Positions 1 through 7,734 of a DNA stretch of 21,791 nt are shown piece by piece. The DNA is from a virus. Location: positions 1-21,791 of the IMG/VR virus record IMGVR_UViG_3300022937_000169. One strand, 5' to 3'. Under the pieces are notes generated by a model that searched no databases, had not been told where the DNA came from, and worked only from the letters and a program-made list of their open reading frames with translations. A program made the position numbers and the translations under genes. Each line of letters opens with the position of its first letter. The stretch's first letter is position 1.

Positions 1-1221
1 CTTGATAACAGGAAGGACTTGACTGACGAAGAGTTCAAGTCAGTTCTAACTATTGTCGAAACACTATCTGATGCACAGGTTGATATGCAGTGGTTGGTGG
101 ATACGACAGAAAAGTTTTGTAAGGATAAAGCAGTCTACAATGCTATCCTAAACGGTATTCAGATTATTGAGGGGAAAGATAAAGAACATACCGCTGAAGC
201 AATACCGTCCATTTTATCTGAAGCACTTGCAGTTGCATTTGATCAGAATGTTGGACACGACTATGTAGAAGATGGTGAGAACCGATATGAGTTCTACCAT
301 AAGAAAGAAGAAAAACTAGAGTTCGATCTTGAGTACTTCAACAAGATTACCAAGGGCGGACTACCACAGAAAACTTTGAACATTGCACTTGCTGGAACAG
401 GTGTTGGTAAATCGTTGTTCATGTGTCACATGGCTGCGTCAACACTTATGCAAGGAAAGAATGTTCTATACATTACTTTGGAGATGGCAGAAGAACGGAT
501 TGCAGAAAGAATTGATGCGAATCTAATGAACATTACTATGGATGACTTACACGAGTTGCCCAAGAAGATGTTTACTGATCGCCTCTCCAAAATTCAAACA
601 AAGACCAACGGAAAGTTAATTATCAAAGAATATCCAACTGCATCTGCTCATACTGGACATTTTAGAAGTCTGATAAAAGAACTGGCATTGAAGAAATCAT
701 TTAGACCAGACGTTATCTTTATCGACTATCTGAACATCTGTTCATCTTCACGATTTAAGGGGAATGCAAATGTTGGATCATATTTTTATATCAAAGCGAT
801 TGCAGAGGAACTTAGGGGCCTTGCAGTTGAAAATAATGTACCAATTATGTCGGCAACACAAACGACTAGAGGTGGATACTCCAATTCAGATGTGGGTTTG
901 GAAGATACATCAGAAAGTTTTGGTTTGCCTGCTACGGCTGACCTCATGTTTGCCCTCATCTCGACAGAAGAACTAGAATCTCTAAACCAGATAATGGTAA
1001 AACAGTTGAAAAACCGATATAATGATCCTGGCTCCAACAAAAGATTTGTTGTCGGCATAGACAGGGCGAGAATGAAACTATATGATTGCGAACAGGAAGC
1101 ACAACATGACATTATTGACAGTGGACAGGAAGATGACACCCCAGCATTTGATAAAACGACTTTCGGATTGGGTCTTGGAAAGAGCAAGACTTATGAGAAA
1201 TTTGAGGACATCAAAGTATAA
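1..1221 (+). CDS. 41: Replicative DNA helicase, T4 gp41/DnaB-like (5' partial)
   Basis: This is the C-terminal part of a hexameric DnaB-type helicase that unwinds duplex DNA 5' to 3' at the phage fork with the gp61 primase. The frame is open to the first base of the window, so the gene starts upstream; a TTG at 19 is only an internal Leu codon. About 406 residues remain, against roughly 475 in T4 gp41. Visible motifs: Walker A AGTGVGKS near residues 131-138 of the visible part, a DnaB H1a-like region with ITLEMAEE after it, Walker B VIFIDYLNI near 238-246, and the SATQTTRGG segment near 284-292 that carries the phosphate-sensing Gln. The acidic C-terminal tail is typical of the family. The primase partner is encoded about 13 kb downstream in the same orientation. 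The family assignment is firm; the symbol follows T4 nomenclature. Confidence 0.95.
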   Translation, partial: LDNRKDLTDEEFKSVLTIVETLSDAQVDMQWLVDTTEKFCKDKAVYNAILNGIQIIEGKDKEHTAEAIPSILSEALAVAFDQNVGHDYVEDGENRYEFYHKKEEKLEFDLEYFNKITKGGLPQKTLNIALAGTGVGKSLFMCHMAASTLMQGKNVLYITLEMAEERIAERIDANLMNITMDDLHELPKKMFTDRLSKIQTKTNGKLIIKEYPTASAHTGHFRSLIKELALKKSFRPDVIFIDYLNICSSSRFKGNANVGSYFYIKAIAEELRGLAVENNVPIMSATQTTRGGYSNSDVGLEDTSESFGLPATADLMFALISTEELESLNQIMVKQLKNRYNDPGSNKRFVVGIDRARMKLYDCEQEAQHDIIDSGQEDDTPAFDKTTFGLGLGKSKTYEKFEDIKV

Positions 1222-1417
1222 AAAACCAAAGTACTTTGTAAATAAAAATGGTATGTGGTGGGAAGTTGTTGAATTTCCTACAAACGACATTATACGCTCC
1301 TTTTCTAATAAAAGAGAAGCAGAGATGTTGTCAGAACAAATGACTAAGAACCCACCTTTTGGCGAAAGAACAATACCAAAGTTCTTAAAAGGTAAGAGTA
1401 TTGACATTTCTGAATAA
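1193..1417 (+). CDS. Small conserved phage protein of unknown function
   Basis: A 74-residue protein whose ATG lies inside the last codons of the helicase gene, overlapping it by 29 bases in another frame. The frame is also open further upstream (an ATG at 1082), but that part would lie wholly within helicase coding sequence, so the ATG at 1193 is preferred. The protein is basic and aromatic at its N-terminus (KYKKPKYFVNKNGMWWEVV), then has a helical middle (SNKREAEMLSEQM) and a polar tail. I recall similar short proteins next to gp41 in other marine T4-like phages but know of no function. Translational coupling to the helicase is likely from the overlap. No catalytic motif, membrane segment or signal is visible. 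Confidence 0.7.
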   Translation: MRNLRTSKYKKPKYFVNKNGMWWEVVEFPTNDIIRSFSNKREAEMLSEQMTKNPPFGERTIPKFLKGKSIDISE

Positions 1418-1426
1418 TTGTGTTAT

Positions 1427-1434
1427 TATAAATA
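1427..1434 (+). promoter_or_regulatory. T4-type late promoter (TATAAATA)
   Basis: An exact match to the T4 late promoter octamer, the only element read by the gp55 late sigma factor with the gp45 clamp. It lies in the non-coding gap between the small gene and the following virion-type gene, leaving a leader of about 30 bases. One or two chance matches are expected in a window this AT-rich, but this one sits exactly where a late unit should begin. Confidence 0.65.
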
Positions 1435-1473
1435 GTAATGAAGAAACTATTTGTATGAATGGACACAGTGTAA

Positions 1474-2715
1474 ATGTTAAACTTTTCAGGCTTTCTTGCC
1501 GAAGATAAAGGTGGGAAGAATCTACACCTAGAACATATCGAAGATGAAATTCTAAATTTCGGAATTGATGGCGGCCGTGCTTCCATCAATTTTGTTCGTT
1601 CTCTTAGAGATATGTTAGCAGGTGCATCTCGTTCATCTGTAAATATGACTGTCAAGTGGGATGGAGCTCCAGCAATCTTTGCTGGTATCGACCCAGAAGA
1701 TGGTAAGTTCTTTGTTGCAAAGAAATCAGTTTTCAACGTAAATCCAAAACTATACAAATCTTCTTCAGAAGTTGACGCAGACGTTTCTGGTGCATTGAAC
1801 TCTAAGTTCAAAATTGCACTTGCAGAGTTTTCTAAGTTGGGCATTAAAGGTGTTCTTCAAGGAGACTTGATGTTCACTGACGATGTTGATACCACAACAA
1901 TTGATGGTAAATCATTTTATACATTTCAACCAAACACAATCGTATATGCAGTTGATGTAAACTCAGACTTGGGTAAACAAATCAAGAATGCAAAGATTGG
2001 TGTAGTGTGGCACACCACATATTCTGGAAATGCACTACAAGATATGAAAGCATCATTTGGTGCAAACATCAGTGGATTAAATAAAACATCTACAGTTTGG
2101 ATGGATGATGCCACTTATAAAGATGTATCTGGTAAAGCTACAATGACTGCCGCAGAAACCGAAAAGGTTACTGCATCACTATCTTCTGCTGGTTCTACAT
2201 TCAGAACAATTAACTCTGCACTACTTACAAAGTTCCTTACACTACAAAATGGATTCACTGGTAATCTTGCTGGTGCATCTCTAAAAACTTACAACAATAG
2301 TAAGGTAAGACAAGGACAAAAGATTACTAATGCAAAGGCTCATGCCACTGGTTATCTGAAGTGGGTTGAAGATGCATTTCAAAAACAAATTGATAAACTC
2401 AAGACACCAAAAAATAAAGAGGCACTTGAGGTAAAGAAAAAAGAAACAATCAGAGAACTAAAGAAACACACTACTAATCTTGCAAATATTATCACATTTC
2501 AGAATCACATTGTTGATGCAAAGATGGGTATCGTAAGTAAACTAAATACTGTTAAGAGCATTGGAACTTTTATTAAAACTTCTAATGGATTTAAAGTTGT
2601 TAATCCAGAAGGATATGTTGCTATTGATAGGGTTTCTGGAAATGCAGTCAAATTAGTAGATAGAATGGAATTTAGTTTTAATAACTTTACTGCGATTAAA
2701 AGTTGGGATAAGTAG
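1474..2715 (+). CDS. Probable virion-associated protein with ligase-like nucleotidyltransferase motifs
   Basis: A 413-residue protein that I cannot name from family memory with certainty. Its first ten residues (MLNFSGFLAE) resemble the capsid-targeting leader of T4 internal proteins, with LAE at residues 8-10. The body has motifs in the order seen in covalent nucleotidyltransferases (DNA/RNA ligases, capping enzymes): KWDG at 61-64 (motif I, KxDG), GVLQGDLMF at 126-134 (motif III-like, with Asp for Glu), PEGYVAI at 378-384 (motif IV-like) and VKLVDR at 392-397 (motif V-like). The spacing between the third and fourth motifs is much longer than usual and would need an insertion, which fits the Lys-rich helical stretch at 270-360. 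The ATG has no good Shine-Dalgarno, but a late promoter lies just upstream and the next ATG directly follows the stop. The function is inferred only. Confidence 0.75.
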   Translation: MLNFSGFLAEDKGGKNLHLEHIEDEILNFGIDGGRASINFVRSLRDMLAGASRSSVNMTVKWDGAPAIFAGIDPEDGKFFVAKKSVFNVNPKLYKSSSEVDADVSGALNSKFKIALAEFSKLGIKGVLQGDLMFTDDVDTTTIDGKSFYTFQPNTIVYAVDVNSDLGKQIKNAKIGVVWHTTYSGNALQDMKASFGANISGLNKTSTVWMDDATYKDVSGKATMTAAETEKVTASLSSAGSTFRTINSALLTKFLTLQNGFTGNLAGASLKTYNNSKVRQGQKITNAKAHATGYLKWVEDAFQKQIDKLKTPKNKEALEVKKKETIRELKKHTTNLANIITFQNHIVDAKMGIVSKLNTVKSIGTFIKTSNGFKVVNPEGYVAIDRVSGNAVKLVDRMEFSFNNFTAIKSWDK

Positions 2716-4845
2716 ATGAAGAAGTTTTCAGAAATAAGAGAGGCTCGTGGTGACACTTGTGTATTTACCTTTGGTAGATTCAATCCACCAACGACAGGAC
2801 ATGAAAAACTATTAGACGCTGTTGCGACACAGGCAAAGAAGAACCCTGGCGCACCTTACTATGTGTTTGCTTCTCATTCTGAAAACGCAAAGAAAGACCC
2901 ATTACCATATGCAAAGAAAGTTGCATATATGAAAAAGATGTTCCCAAAACATTCACGGAACATTGTTGTAGATAAAGCAAGAAATGTGTTTGAGATTGCA
3001 GTCTCACTACACAACAAAGGACACAAATCAATCGTAATGGTTGTTGGTTCAGATAGAGTTGCAGAGTTCGATTCTCTATTGAACAAGTATAATGGTGTTG
3101 AAGCAAGACATGGATATTATGGTTTTGACAACATCGAAGTAGTCTCTGCTGGTGAGCGTGACCCAGATGCAGAAGGTGTTACTGGAATGTCTGCATCTAA
3201 GATGAGAGCAGCTGCTTCTACAAATGATTTTGACCAATTCAAACTTGGACTTCCAAAAGGTTTTAATCAAGGAATGTCACTATTTAAAGATGTTCGTAAG
3301 TTTATGGGCATTCGTGAATCATTCAACGGTTTAAACTACGTTATGACTGAAGAAGATGTTATTCGTGATATGTATGTTCGTGGAGAAGTTTTAAACATTG
3401 GTGAAGAAGTTACAGATACATATACTGGTGTAACTGGTAAAATTATTCGTAGAGGCACTAACTATCTAACCTTTGCAGAGGAAGATGGAACAACCCATAA
3501 GAAGTGGTTGTATGAAATTCAACTTGCAGAAGATTGTTGGCCTGGCTTTAAACAAGTTGGAATGAAGGATAAGAACGGAAAACAAGTTCCTAATTGTGTT
3601 CCAGTTGATGAGAAACAAGACAAAGATATTAAAGACAAGAAGGGTACTCAGCCTGCTAAGTATTTTGCAAAAGATGCTGAGGGTGATGAGATGGCAAAGT
3701 CTACTAAAGACAAAAGAGATGCACATTTCAGAAAACAGGCCGCAAAGGATGACGATGATCCTAATGCATATAAACCTGCCCCTGGCGATGCAACTGCAAA
3801 GACTAAACCATCAAAGTATACAAACAAGATGAAGAAGTTGTTCCCAGATTTATATAAAGAGAGTGCAACAAAGTCATTACAGAAAAAGGCAGATGCTTCT
3901 GGTATTTCACTAGGCATTCTGAAGAAGGTTTTTGATAGAGGTGTTGCAGCATGGAAGGGTGGACATCGCCCAGGCACAACTGCTGTTCAATGGGGTCATG
4001 CAAGAGTAAACTCATTTATTTCTGGCGGTAAGACAAGAACTACTGCCGATGCAGACTTGTGGAAACAACACAAGGGCAAGTCTGAAGATGTGGAAGAGGC
4101 ATTTAAAAAAGACAAGAAACTTTCAAATCTAAAAGTTGCAACAGGCAAGAGTGCTGTGTTGGCAAAAGACAGACTAAAAAATATGAATAAAACCCCAAAG
4201 ACGAGAGTTGCAGCTGAAACTGATATCGAAGAAGATCCTCGTGAAATTGGTACAGATGCATATAGAGAAGTGAGACAACAAATGACGCCAGGACAGGAAG
4301 TAAAGAAGTTCTCGTTCAAGGAACATCTGAACTGTGGAACAACAGATTGTTGTAATGAATGTGAGACTTCAAGTCTAATTGAGTCTAACGTATATCGTGT
4401 AGGGTCTGAAAAGTATTTTGAGTTTTTCCAAGAGAAGAGAGATGCCTATAATATTGGTGTCTACAATCCAGTAGGTTTTGATAAAGAACTGATGGAAGGT
4501 GATCTTGGAAAGTATGATATGTATCAAGGGGAACACGTTCCACTGGACTGCCCTATGATGGTTGAAGAAAAAGATGTAGAACTAAACAAACCAAAAGTTG
4601 GTGGGCCAAAGAAGTACTATGTGTACGTCAAAGATCCATCAACAGGTAATGTCAAAAAAGTCACATTCGGCGATACAACTGGACTGAAAGTCAAGTTGAA
4701 TGACAAGGAAGCAAGAAAGAGTTTTGCTGCTCGTCACGATTGTGAAAATCAAAAGGACAAAACCAAGGCTGGATATTGGAGTTGTAATCTTCCAAGGTAT
4801 GCCAAACAACTTGGTTTGAGTGGTGGTGGCAATTTCTTCTGGTAA
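2716..4845 (+). CDS. Multidomain virion-type protein with N-terminal NMNAT-like nucleotidyltransferase domain
   Basis: A 709-residue multidomain protein. The N-terminus MKKFSEIREA matches the pattern of T4 internal-protein leaders (compare MKTYQEFIAEA of T4 IPI) and contains an IRE-A prohead-protease-like site. Residues 15-195 form an HIGH-superfamily adenylyl/cytidylyltransferase domain: FTFGRFNPPTTGHEKL with TTGH in place of HxGH, and MSASKMR near 158-164 for the ISSSxxR motif. A second region (205-300) has CWPGFKQVGMKDKNGKQVPNC. Residues about 385-455 (GHRPGTTAVQWGHARVNSF) look like DUF5824, and the C-terminus (625-709, ending GGGNFFW) like DUF5872; both names are from memory. Further protease-like sites at IRE-S (199-202), VEE-A (459-462) and LIE-S (554-557) fall between domains. 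The start directly abuts the preceding stop. NMN adenylyltransferase activity is plausible but unproven. Confidence 0.85.
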   Translation: MKKFSEIREARGDTCVFTFGRFNPPTTGHEKLLDAVATQAKKNPGAPYYVFASHSENAKKDPLPYAKKVAYMKKMFPKHSRNIVVDKARNVFEIAVSLHNKGHKSIVMVVGSDRVAEFDSLLNKYNGVEARHGYYGFDNIEVVSAGERDPDAEGVTGMSASKMRAAASTNDFDQFKLGLPKGFNQGMSLFKDVRKFMGIRESFNGLNYVMTEEDVIRDMYVRGEVLNIGEEVTDTYTGVTGKIIRRGTNYLTFAEEDGTTHKKWLYEIQLAEDCWPGFKQVGMKDKNGKQVPNCVPVDEKQDKDIKDKKGTQPAKYFAKDAEGDEMAKSTKDKRDAHFRKQAAKDDDDPNAYKPAPGDATAKTKPSKYTNKMKKLFPDLYKESATKSLQKKADASGISLGILKKVFDRGVAAWKGGHRPGTTAVQWGHARVNSFISGGKTRTTADADLWKQHKGKSEDVEEAFKKDKKLSNLKVATGKSAVLAKDRLKNMNKTPKTRVAAETDIEEDPREIGTDAYREVRQQMTPGQEVKKFSFKEHLNCGTTDCCNECETSSLIESNVYRVGSEKYFEFFQEKRDAYNIGVYNPVGFDKELMEGDLGKYDMYQGEHVPLDCPMMVEEKDVELNKPKVGGPKKYYVYVKDPSTGNVKKVTFGDTTGLKVKLNDKEARKSFAARHDCENQKDKTKAGYWSCNLPRYAKQLGLSGGGNFFW

Positions 4846-4873
4846 ACCATACACCCAATCTTATGATAATGAT

Positions 4874-5113
4874 ATGATTATCAGAAGGTTTGATGAGGAA
4901 GTTGACAGTAGTGAACTGGTATGGCATAGAGATAAACATACTAGAGAAGTCACTGTTTTAGAAGGAACTGGTTGGCAGTTACAACTTGATAACAAGATAC
5001 CAGTGGAACTAGAACGAGGTAAAATATACGTTATTCCAGAGATGGAGTATCACAGATTAATAAAAGGAACAGGGAAACTTGTTGTAAAAATATGGGAAGA
5101 AAAAAATGACTAG
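4874..5113 (+). CDS. Small cupin-like protein
   Basis: A 79-residue protein with the pattern of a minimal cupin (double-stranded beta-helix): HRDKHTREVTVLEGTGW, then LERGKIYVIPEMEYHRLIKG with a late His and alternating Gly turns, then a final strand LVVKIWE. The frame extends back to a GTG at 4820 inside the preceding gene, but that extension only re-reads the Gly-rich end of the upstream gene, so the ATG at 4874 is preferred; no strong Shine-Dalgarno decides it. Cupins of this size usually bind a small ligand or metal, or act as sugar-modifying or structural folds. The metal-binding His set is incomplete here, so enzymatic activity is uncertain. It overlaps the next start by eight bases, indicating coupling within the late unit. 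Confidence 0.75.
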   Translation: MIIRRFDEEVDSSELVWHRDKHTREVTVLEGTGWQLQLDNKIPVELERGKIYVIPEMEYHRLIKGTGKLVVKIWEEKND

Positions 5114-6704
5114 ATATAGCTCAACTATAACAGAGGCCCTGCAAGAGATTCGTGAGGGGTTCTCTTCAAAACAAATTAAAATGGCAATTGGTATTGCATC
5201 AGATAAAAGATATGCTGGTGGTAATATGACAGGTGCTGTTAATGCAATTGAAAAGATTAAAAAGGGATTGTCTGATCATCCACAGGTTGCAGCAGTTCTA
5301 AAAAGACAGAATGAAGATATTCAAGAAGATGGACATACAGATGTTGCGTCTGCGAAGAATCAAGTTAAGGTTGCCATGACTGCATTGCAGAAAATGGAAA
5401 TGGAACTTGGTAAACTGAATGATGAAGATTCACTACCCTCATGGTGGACAAATAAAGTTGCAATCGCAGTTGATAAAATTGATGGTATGGCAGATTACCT
5501 TGATACACAAGTAGAAGGTGTAGAACCTATTCAATGGCCTTCCCAACCACTAGAAGAAAGTGTGACGATTGATGAACTTAAAATGGATGATCCAAAACTG
5601 AACAGGGTTTTTGATAAACTAAAAAGAGGCGATACCGTTAAACTAAAAACTAGTTCCACAATCAGTAAAGGCACAGACTTTGTTGATTATGTTGTGAAAT
5701 CAAAAAACACGGTAAACAAGGGTAGAGTAGAAAAGGTTACTCTTGTTACTAAAGGTAATGAGAAGGCAGTCAAGAAGTTCCTATACAAGAGAGATGGTAA
5801 AGTAACATTCGCTATCGGTGATATGGGTGCATCTATTGATGATATCAAAGAAGCCGCACATGAACTTGCAGAGAAATTAAAAGTCTCTGATGGTTTGGGT
5901 GCATGGATTACAGATTTCCAAAAATCAGACGCACCACAGTTTGCTGGTAAATCTGACGAAGATAGACAGAAAATGGCAATCGCTGCATTCACAGATGCTG
6001 GTGGTAAACTAGATGAGATGGCATATAAGCCTGGTTCATTCAAAGATATTCGTCCACAAGAAAAGGCCGCAAAGGCATTGGACGCACTTATCAAATCTGG
6101 TGGACTAGACAAGAGTGATTTCCAAAAGGCAAGAGCAATGTATGTTCAGGCATCTGATATGCAGTCAAGAAAGAAACTTAAAGACTTTATCAGTAATCTA
6201 GATACAGAACCATTGGAAGCAATCTTGGATATTATTGGTAGAAATGATCCAGATACTTTCCAAAAAATGTATCCAAACTCAAAGCCTGGCGAGTATCTAT
6301 CTACAATTGCATACAAACATAGAAATGCAAAGAATGAAGAAACTGAACTGGACGAAAAAGCACCAAAGATGACATATGCTCTTGTTGGAACAGATATGAA
6401 AATCTATTCAATGGGCAGTGATGAGAGAGATTTGAGGTTGGATCGCAAAAGTCTTGAAAAGAGATTCAAAGATGTTGCACCACTAAAAATGGCAAGACTT
6501 AAAACTGCACAAAGTATTGGTGACAAAGTAGATAAGTCTCAACTCAAAGAAGAAGAAGAACCAAATAAACCAGATTCTGCCAAAGCGGTAGATCAAATGC
6601 GAGATGACAAGAAGAAAACTCGTATTGCACAGTTGCAGTTGCAAATCGCAAAGGCAAGTGAAATGATTAACAAACTAAACTCACAGGAGAAACCAGATGC
6701 CTAA
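5106..6704 (+). CDS. Long helical virion-type protein with capsid-leader-like N-terminus
   Basis: A 532-residue protein of unknown function. Its N-terminus, MTRYSSTITEALQEIREG, holds two back-to-back sites that fit the T4 prohead protease pattern: ITE-A at residues 8-11 and IRE-G at 15-18. Next comes a segment (SSKQIKMAIGIASDKRYAGG, 20-39) that I recall as recurring in marine phage proteins. Further matching tripeptides are LEE-S (149-152) and IKE-A (247-250). The protein is charged and predicted mostly helical, has no membrane segment, and ends in a Lys/Glu-rich coil followed by a leucine-spaced helix (IAQLQLQIAKASEMINKL). This fits an internal head protein or scaffold-like component. Its start overlaps the cupin-like gene and its end overlaps the next gene by eight bases. 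Confidence 0.75.
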   Translation: MTRYSSTITEALQEIREGFSSKQIKMAIGIASDKRYAGGNMTGAVNAIEKIKKGLSDHPQVAAVLKRQNEDIQEDGHTDVASAKNQVKVAMTALQKMEMELGKLNDEDSLPSWWTNKVAIAVDKIDGMADYLDTQVEGVEPIQWPSQPLEESVTIDELKMDDPKLNRVFDKLKRGDTVKLKTSSTISKGTDFVDYVVKSKNTVNKGRVEKVTLVTKGNEKAVKKFLYKRDGKVTFAIGDMGASIDDIKEAAHELAEKLKVSDGLGAWITDFQKSDAPQFAGKSDEDRQKMAIAAFTDAGGKLDEMAYKPGSFKDIRPQEKAAKALDALIKSGGLDKSDFQKARAMYVQASDMQSRKKLKDFISNLDTEPLEAILDIIGRNDPDTFQKMYPNSKPGEYLSTIAYKHRNAKNEETELDEKAPKMTYALVGTDMKIYSMGSDERDLRLDRKSLEKRFKDVAPLKMARLKTAQSIGDKVDKSQLKEEEEPNKPDSAKAVDQMRDDKKKTRIAQLQLQIAKASEMINKLNSQEKPDA

Positions 6705-7179
6705 GTATCTAAAAACCAAAGAAGGTAGTCTTGAAAGTGCAGTACTGGAGGCGGTATCTCCAGCACAACAGGCTGCAATCGCAATTTCTAAAAAAGAAAA
6801 GGGTGAGAAACCTAAAAATGAAGAAAAAGTAGAATGTCCTAAATGTAAAGGTGAAGGATGTGACCATTGTGATGGTAAAGGTTATCACACAACTGAAGAA
6901 CTTACTGCAAAGCAGAAGAAGATCGACATGAACAAGGATGGCAAAATTACTGGTGACGATCTTGCAAAACTAAGAGCAAAGGGCGCCAAGAAAGAAGAAG
7001 TGAAAGAAGAACTTTCCCTTGCAGAACTTGCCGCAAAACATATTGCTGATATGTGGAAAGAGGCATCTAAATCTCCTAAGAAGGAAGAAGAAGATCCTAA
7101 GAAAAAAGAATCCAAAACTACTATGACTGGCAAACCAATGTCTGGTGTCGAAATTAATCCAAAGTCAAAAGAGGACTAA
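6697..7179 (+). CDS. Small virion-type protein with DnaJ-like zinc finger and EF-hand-like loop
   Basis: A 160-residue protein with a good Shine-Dalgarno (AGGAG nine bases upstream). The N-terminal leader contains VLE-A at residues 16-19, matching the prohead-protease pattern. Residues 47-62 read CPKCKGEGCDHCDGKG, a compact version of the DnaJ zinc-binding repeat with four Cys (47, 50, 55, 58). Directly after lies DMNKDGKITGDD (77-88), which fits the 12-residue calcium loop of an EF-hand or dockerin (Asp, Asn, Asp, Gly, Ile and Asp at positions 1, 3, 5, 6, 8 and 12). The remainder is a Lys/Glu-rich helix with low complexity. Possible roles are metal-stabilised binding of DNA or of another head protein; no function is known to me. 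It overlaps the previous gene and is four bases from the next. Confidence 0.75.
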   Translation: MPKYLKTKEGSLESAVLEAVSPAQQAAIAISKKEKGEKPKNEEKVECPKCKGEGCDHCDGKGYHTTEELTAKQKKIDMNKDGKITGDDLAKLRAKGAKKEEVKEELSLAELAAKHIADMWKEASKSPKKEEEDPKKKESKTTMTGKPMSGVEINPKSKED

Positions 7180-7182
7180 TAC

Positions 7183-7695
7183 ATGAAACATCTTGTGGAA
7201 CTCACAAAAATAGAAGAAGCAGAGCTTCCACAGATTTACTGTGACATGGACATGGTATTATGTGATTTTATCGGCGGTTATCAGAAAATGACTGGCAAAG
7301 ATTTTGCCACTACTGATAAAGATGAACGCTGGGAAGAAATAAAGTCAAAGAAAGATTTCTGGGCAACACTTGATTGGATGCCTGGAGCTGAGAGAATGTG
7401 GAAACTAATTAATAAATATAATGCAAATATTTTATCTGCATACTCAAATAGAGATGCAAACAGTAGGCCAGGAAAGAAAAAGTGGTTATCACGATTTGCT
7501 AAACCTACTGGTAGAATTCATCTTGTTGTGAGAGCAGATAAACAGAAATATGCCACAACCAATGGTAAACCTAACATCTTGATTGATGATTATATCAAAA
7601 ATATCAAGGAGTGGGAAACCAAGGGTGGTATTGGGATTCATCATCTGAGTCCAACACAAACCATTGCTCAATTGAAGAGATATGGATTTAGATAA
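7183..7695 (+). CDS. HAD-family 5'-nucleotidase/phosphatase-like protein
   Basis: A 170-residue enzyme of the HAD superfamily, closest in pattern to 5'(3')-deoxyribonucleotidases, which remove phosphate from nucleoside monophosphates. Motif I is YCDMDMVLCDF with nucleophile Asp21 and acid/base Asp23; motif II Ser lies in NILSAYS (85 or 87); motif III Lys is probably in RADKQKY (120/122); motif IV is LIDDY with Asp135/136. The small cap (KMTGKDFATT...DFWATLDWMPGAE) matches the nucleotidase type. The N-terminal 12 residues, MKHLVELTKIEE followed by Ala, are extra to the fold and contain an IEE-A site like those of head-targeted T4 proteins. An AGGA lies upstream of the ATG. Activity is likely because the motifs are intact; the substrate is unknown. 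It may instead be a nucleotide-pool enzyme acting in the cytoplasm. Confidence 0.85.
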   Translation: MKHLVELTKIEEAELPQIYCDMDMVLCDFIGGYQKMTGKDFATTDKDERWEEIKSKKDFWATLDWMPGAERMWKLINKYNANILSAYSNRDANSRPGKKKWLSRFAKPTGRIHLVVRADKQKYATTNGKPNILIDDYIKNIKEWETKGGIGIHHLSPTQTIAQLKRYGFR

Positions 7696-7698
7696 ATA
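7691..7698 (+). promoter_or_regulatory. Possible late promoter variant (GATAAATA)
   Basis: One mismatch from the TATAAATA late octamer, overlapping the stop codon of the nucleotidase gene and 37 bases before the next ATG. The following genes are short, strong-SD, structural-type genes that would suit a late start point. Weak evidence on its own. Confidence 0.35.
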
Positions 7699-7700
7699 GA

Positions 7701-7715
7701 AGAGTAACATACTCT
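7701..7715 (+). other. Short hairpin in 5' leader of structural gene
   Basis: AGAGTA and TACTCT form a perfect six-base stem with a three-base loop, located between the nucleotidase stop and the Shine-Dalgarno AAGGAG of the next gene. There is no T-tract, so it is not an intrinsic terminator. It could protect an mRNA 5' end or mark a processing site. Confidence 0.4.
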
Positions 7716-7734
7716 ATAACTAAGGAGAAAGACT

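Noticed and set aside
19-21. TTG start for the helicase gene
   Set aside because: The frame is open to base 1 and the residues before it (LDNRKD) read as normal helicase sequence, so the gene is 5' partial.
786-1407. Minus-strand open frames opposite the helicase and small gene
   Set aside because: They mirror real + strand genes, lack ribosome sites and have unlikely compositions; no minus-strand gene is supported anywhere in the window.
4820-4873. GTG start for the cupin-like gene
   Set aside because: The extension re-reads the Gly codons of the upstream gene end and adds residues outside the cupin fold; the ATG at 4874 fits better.
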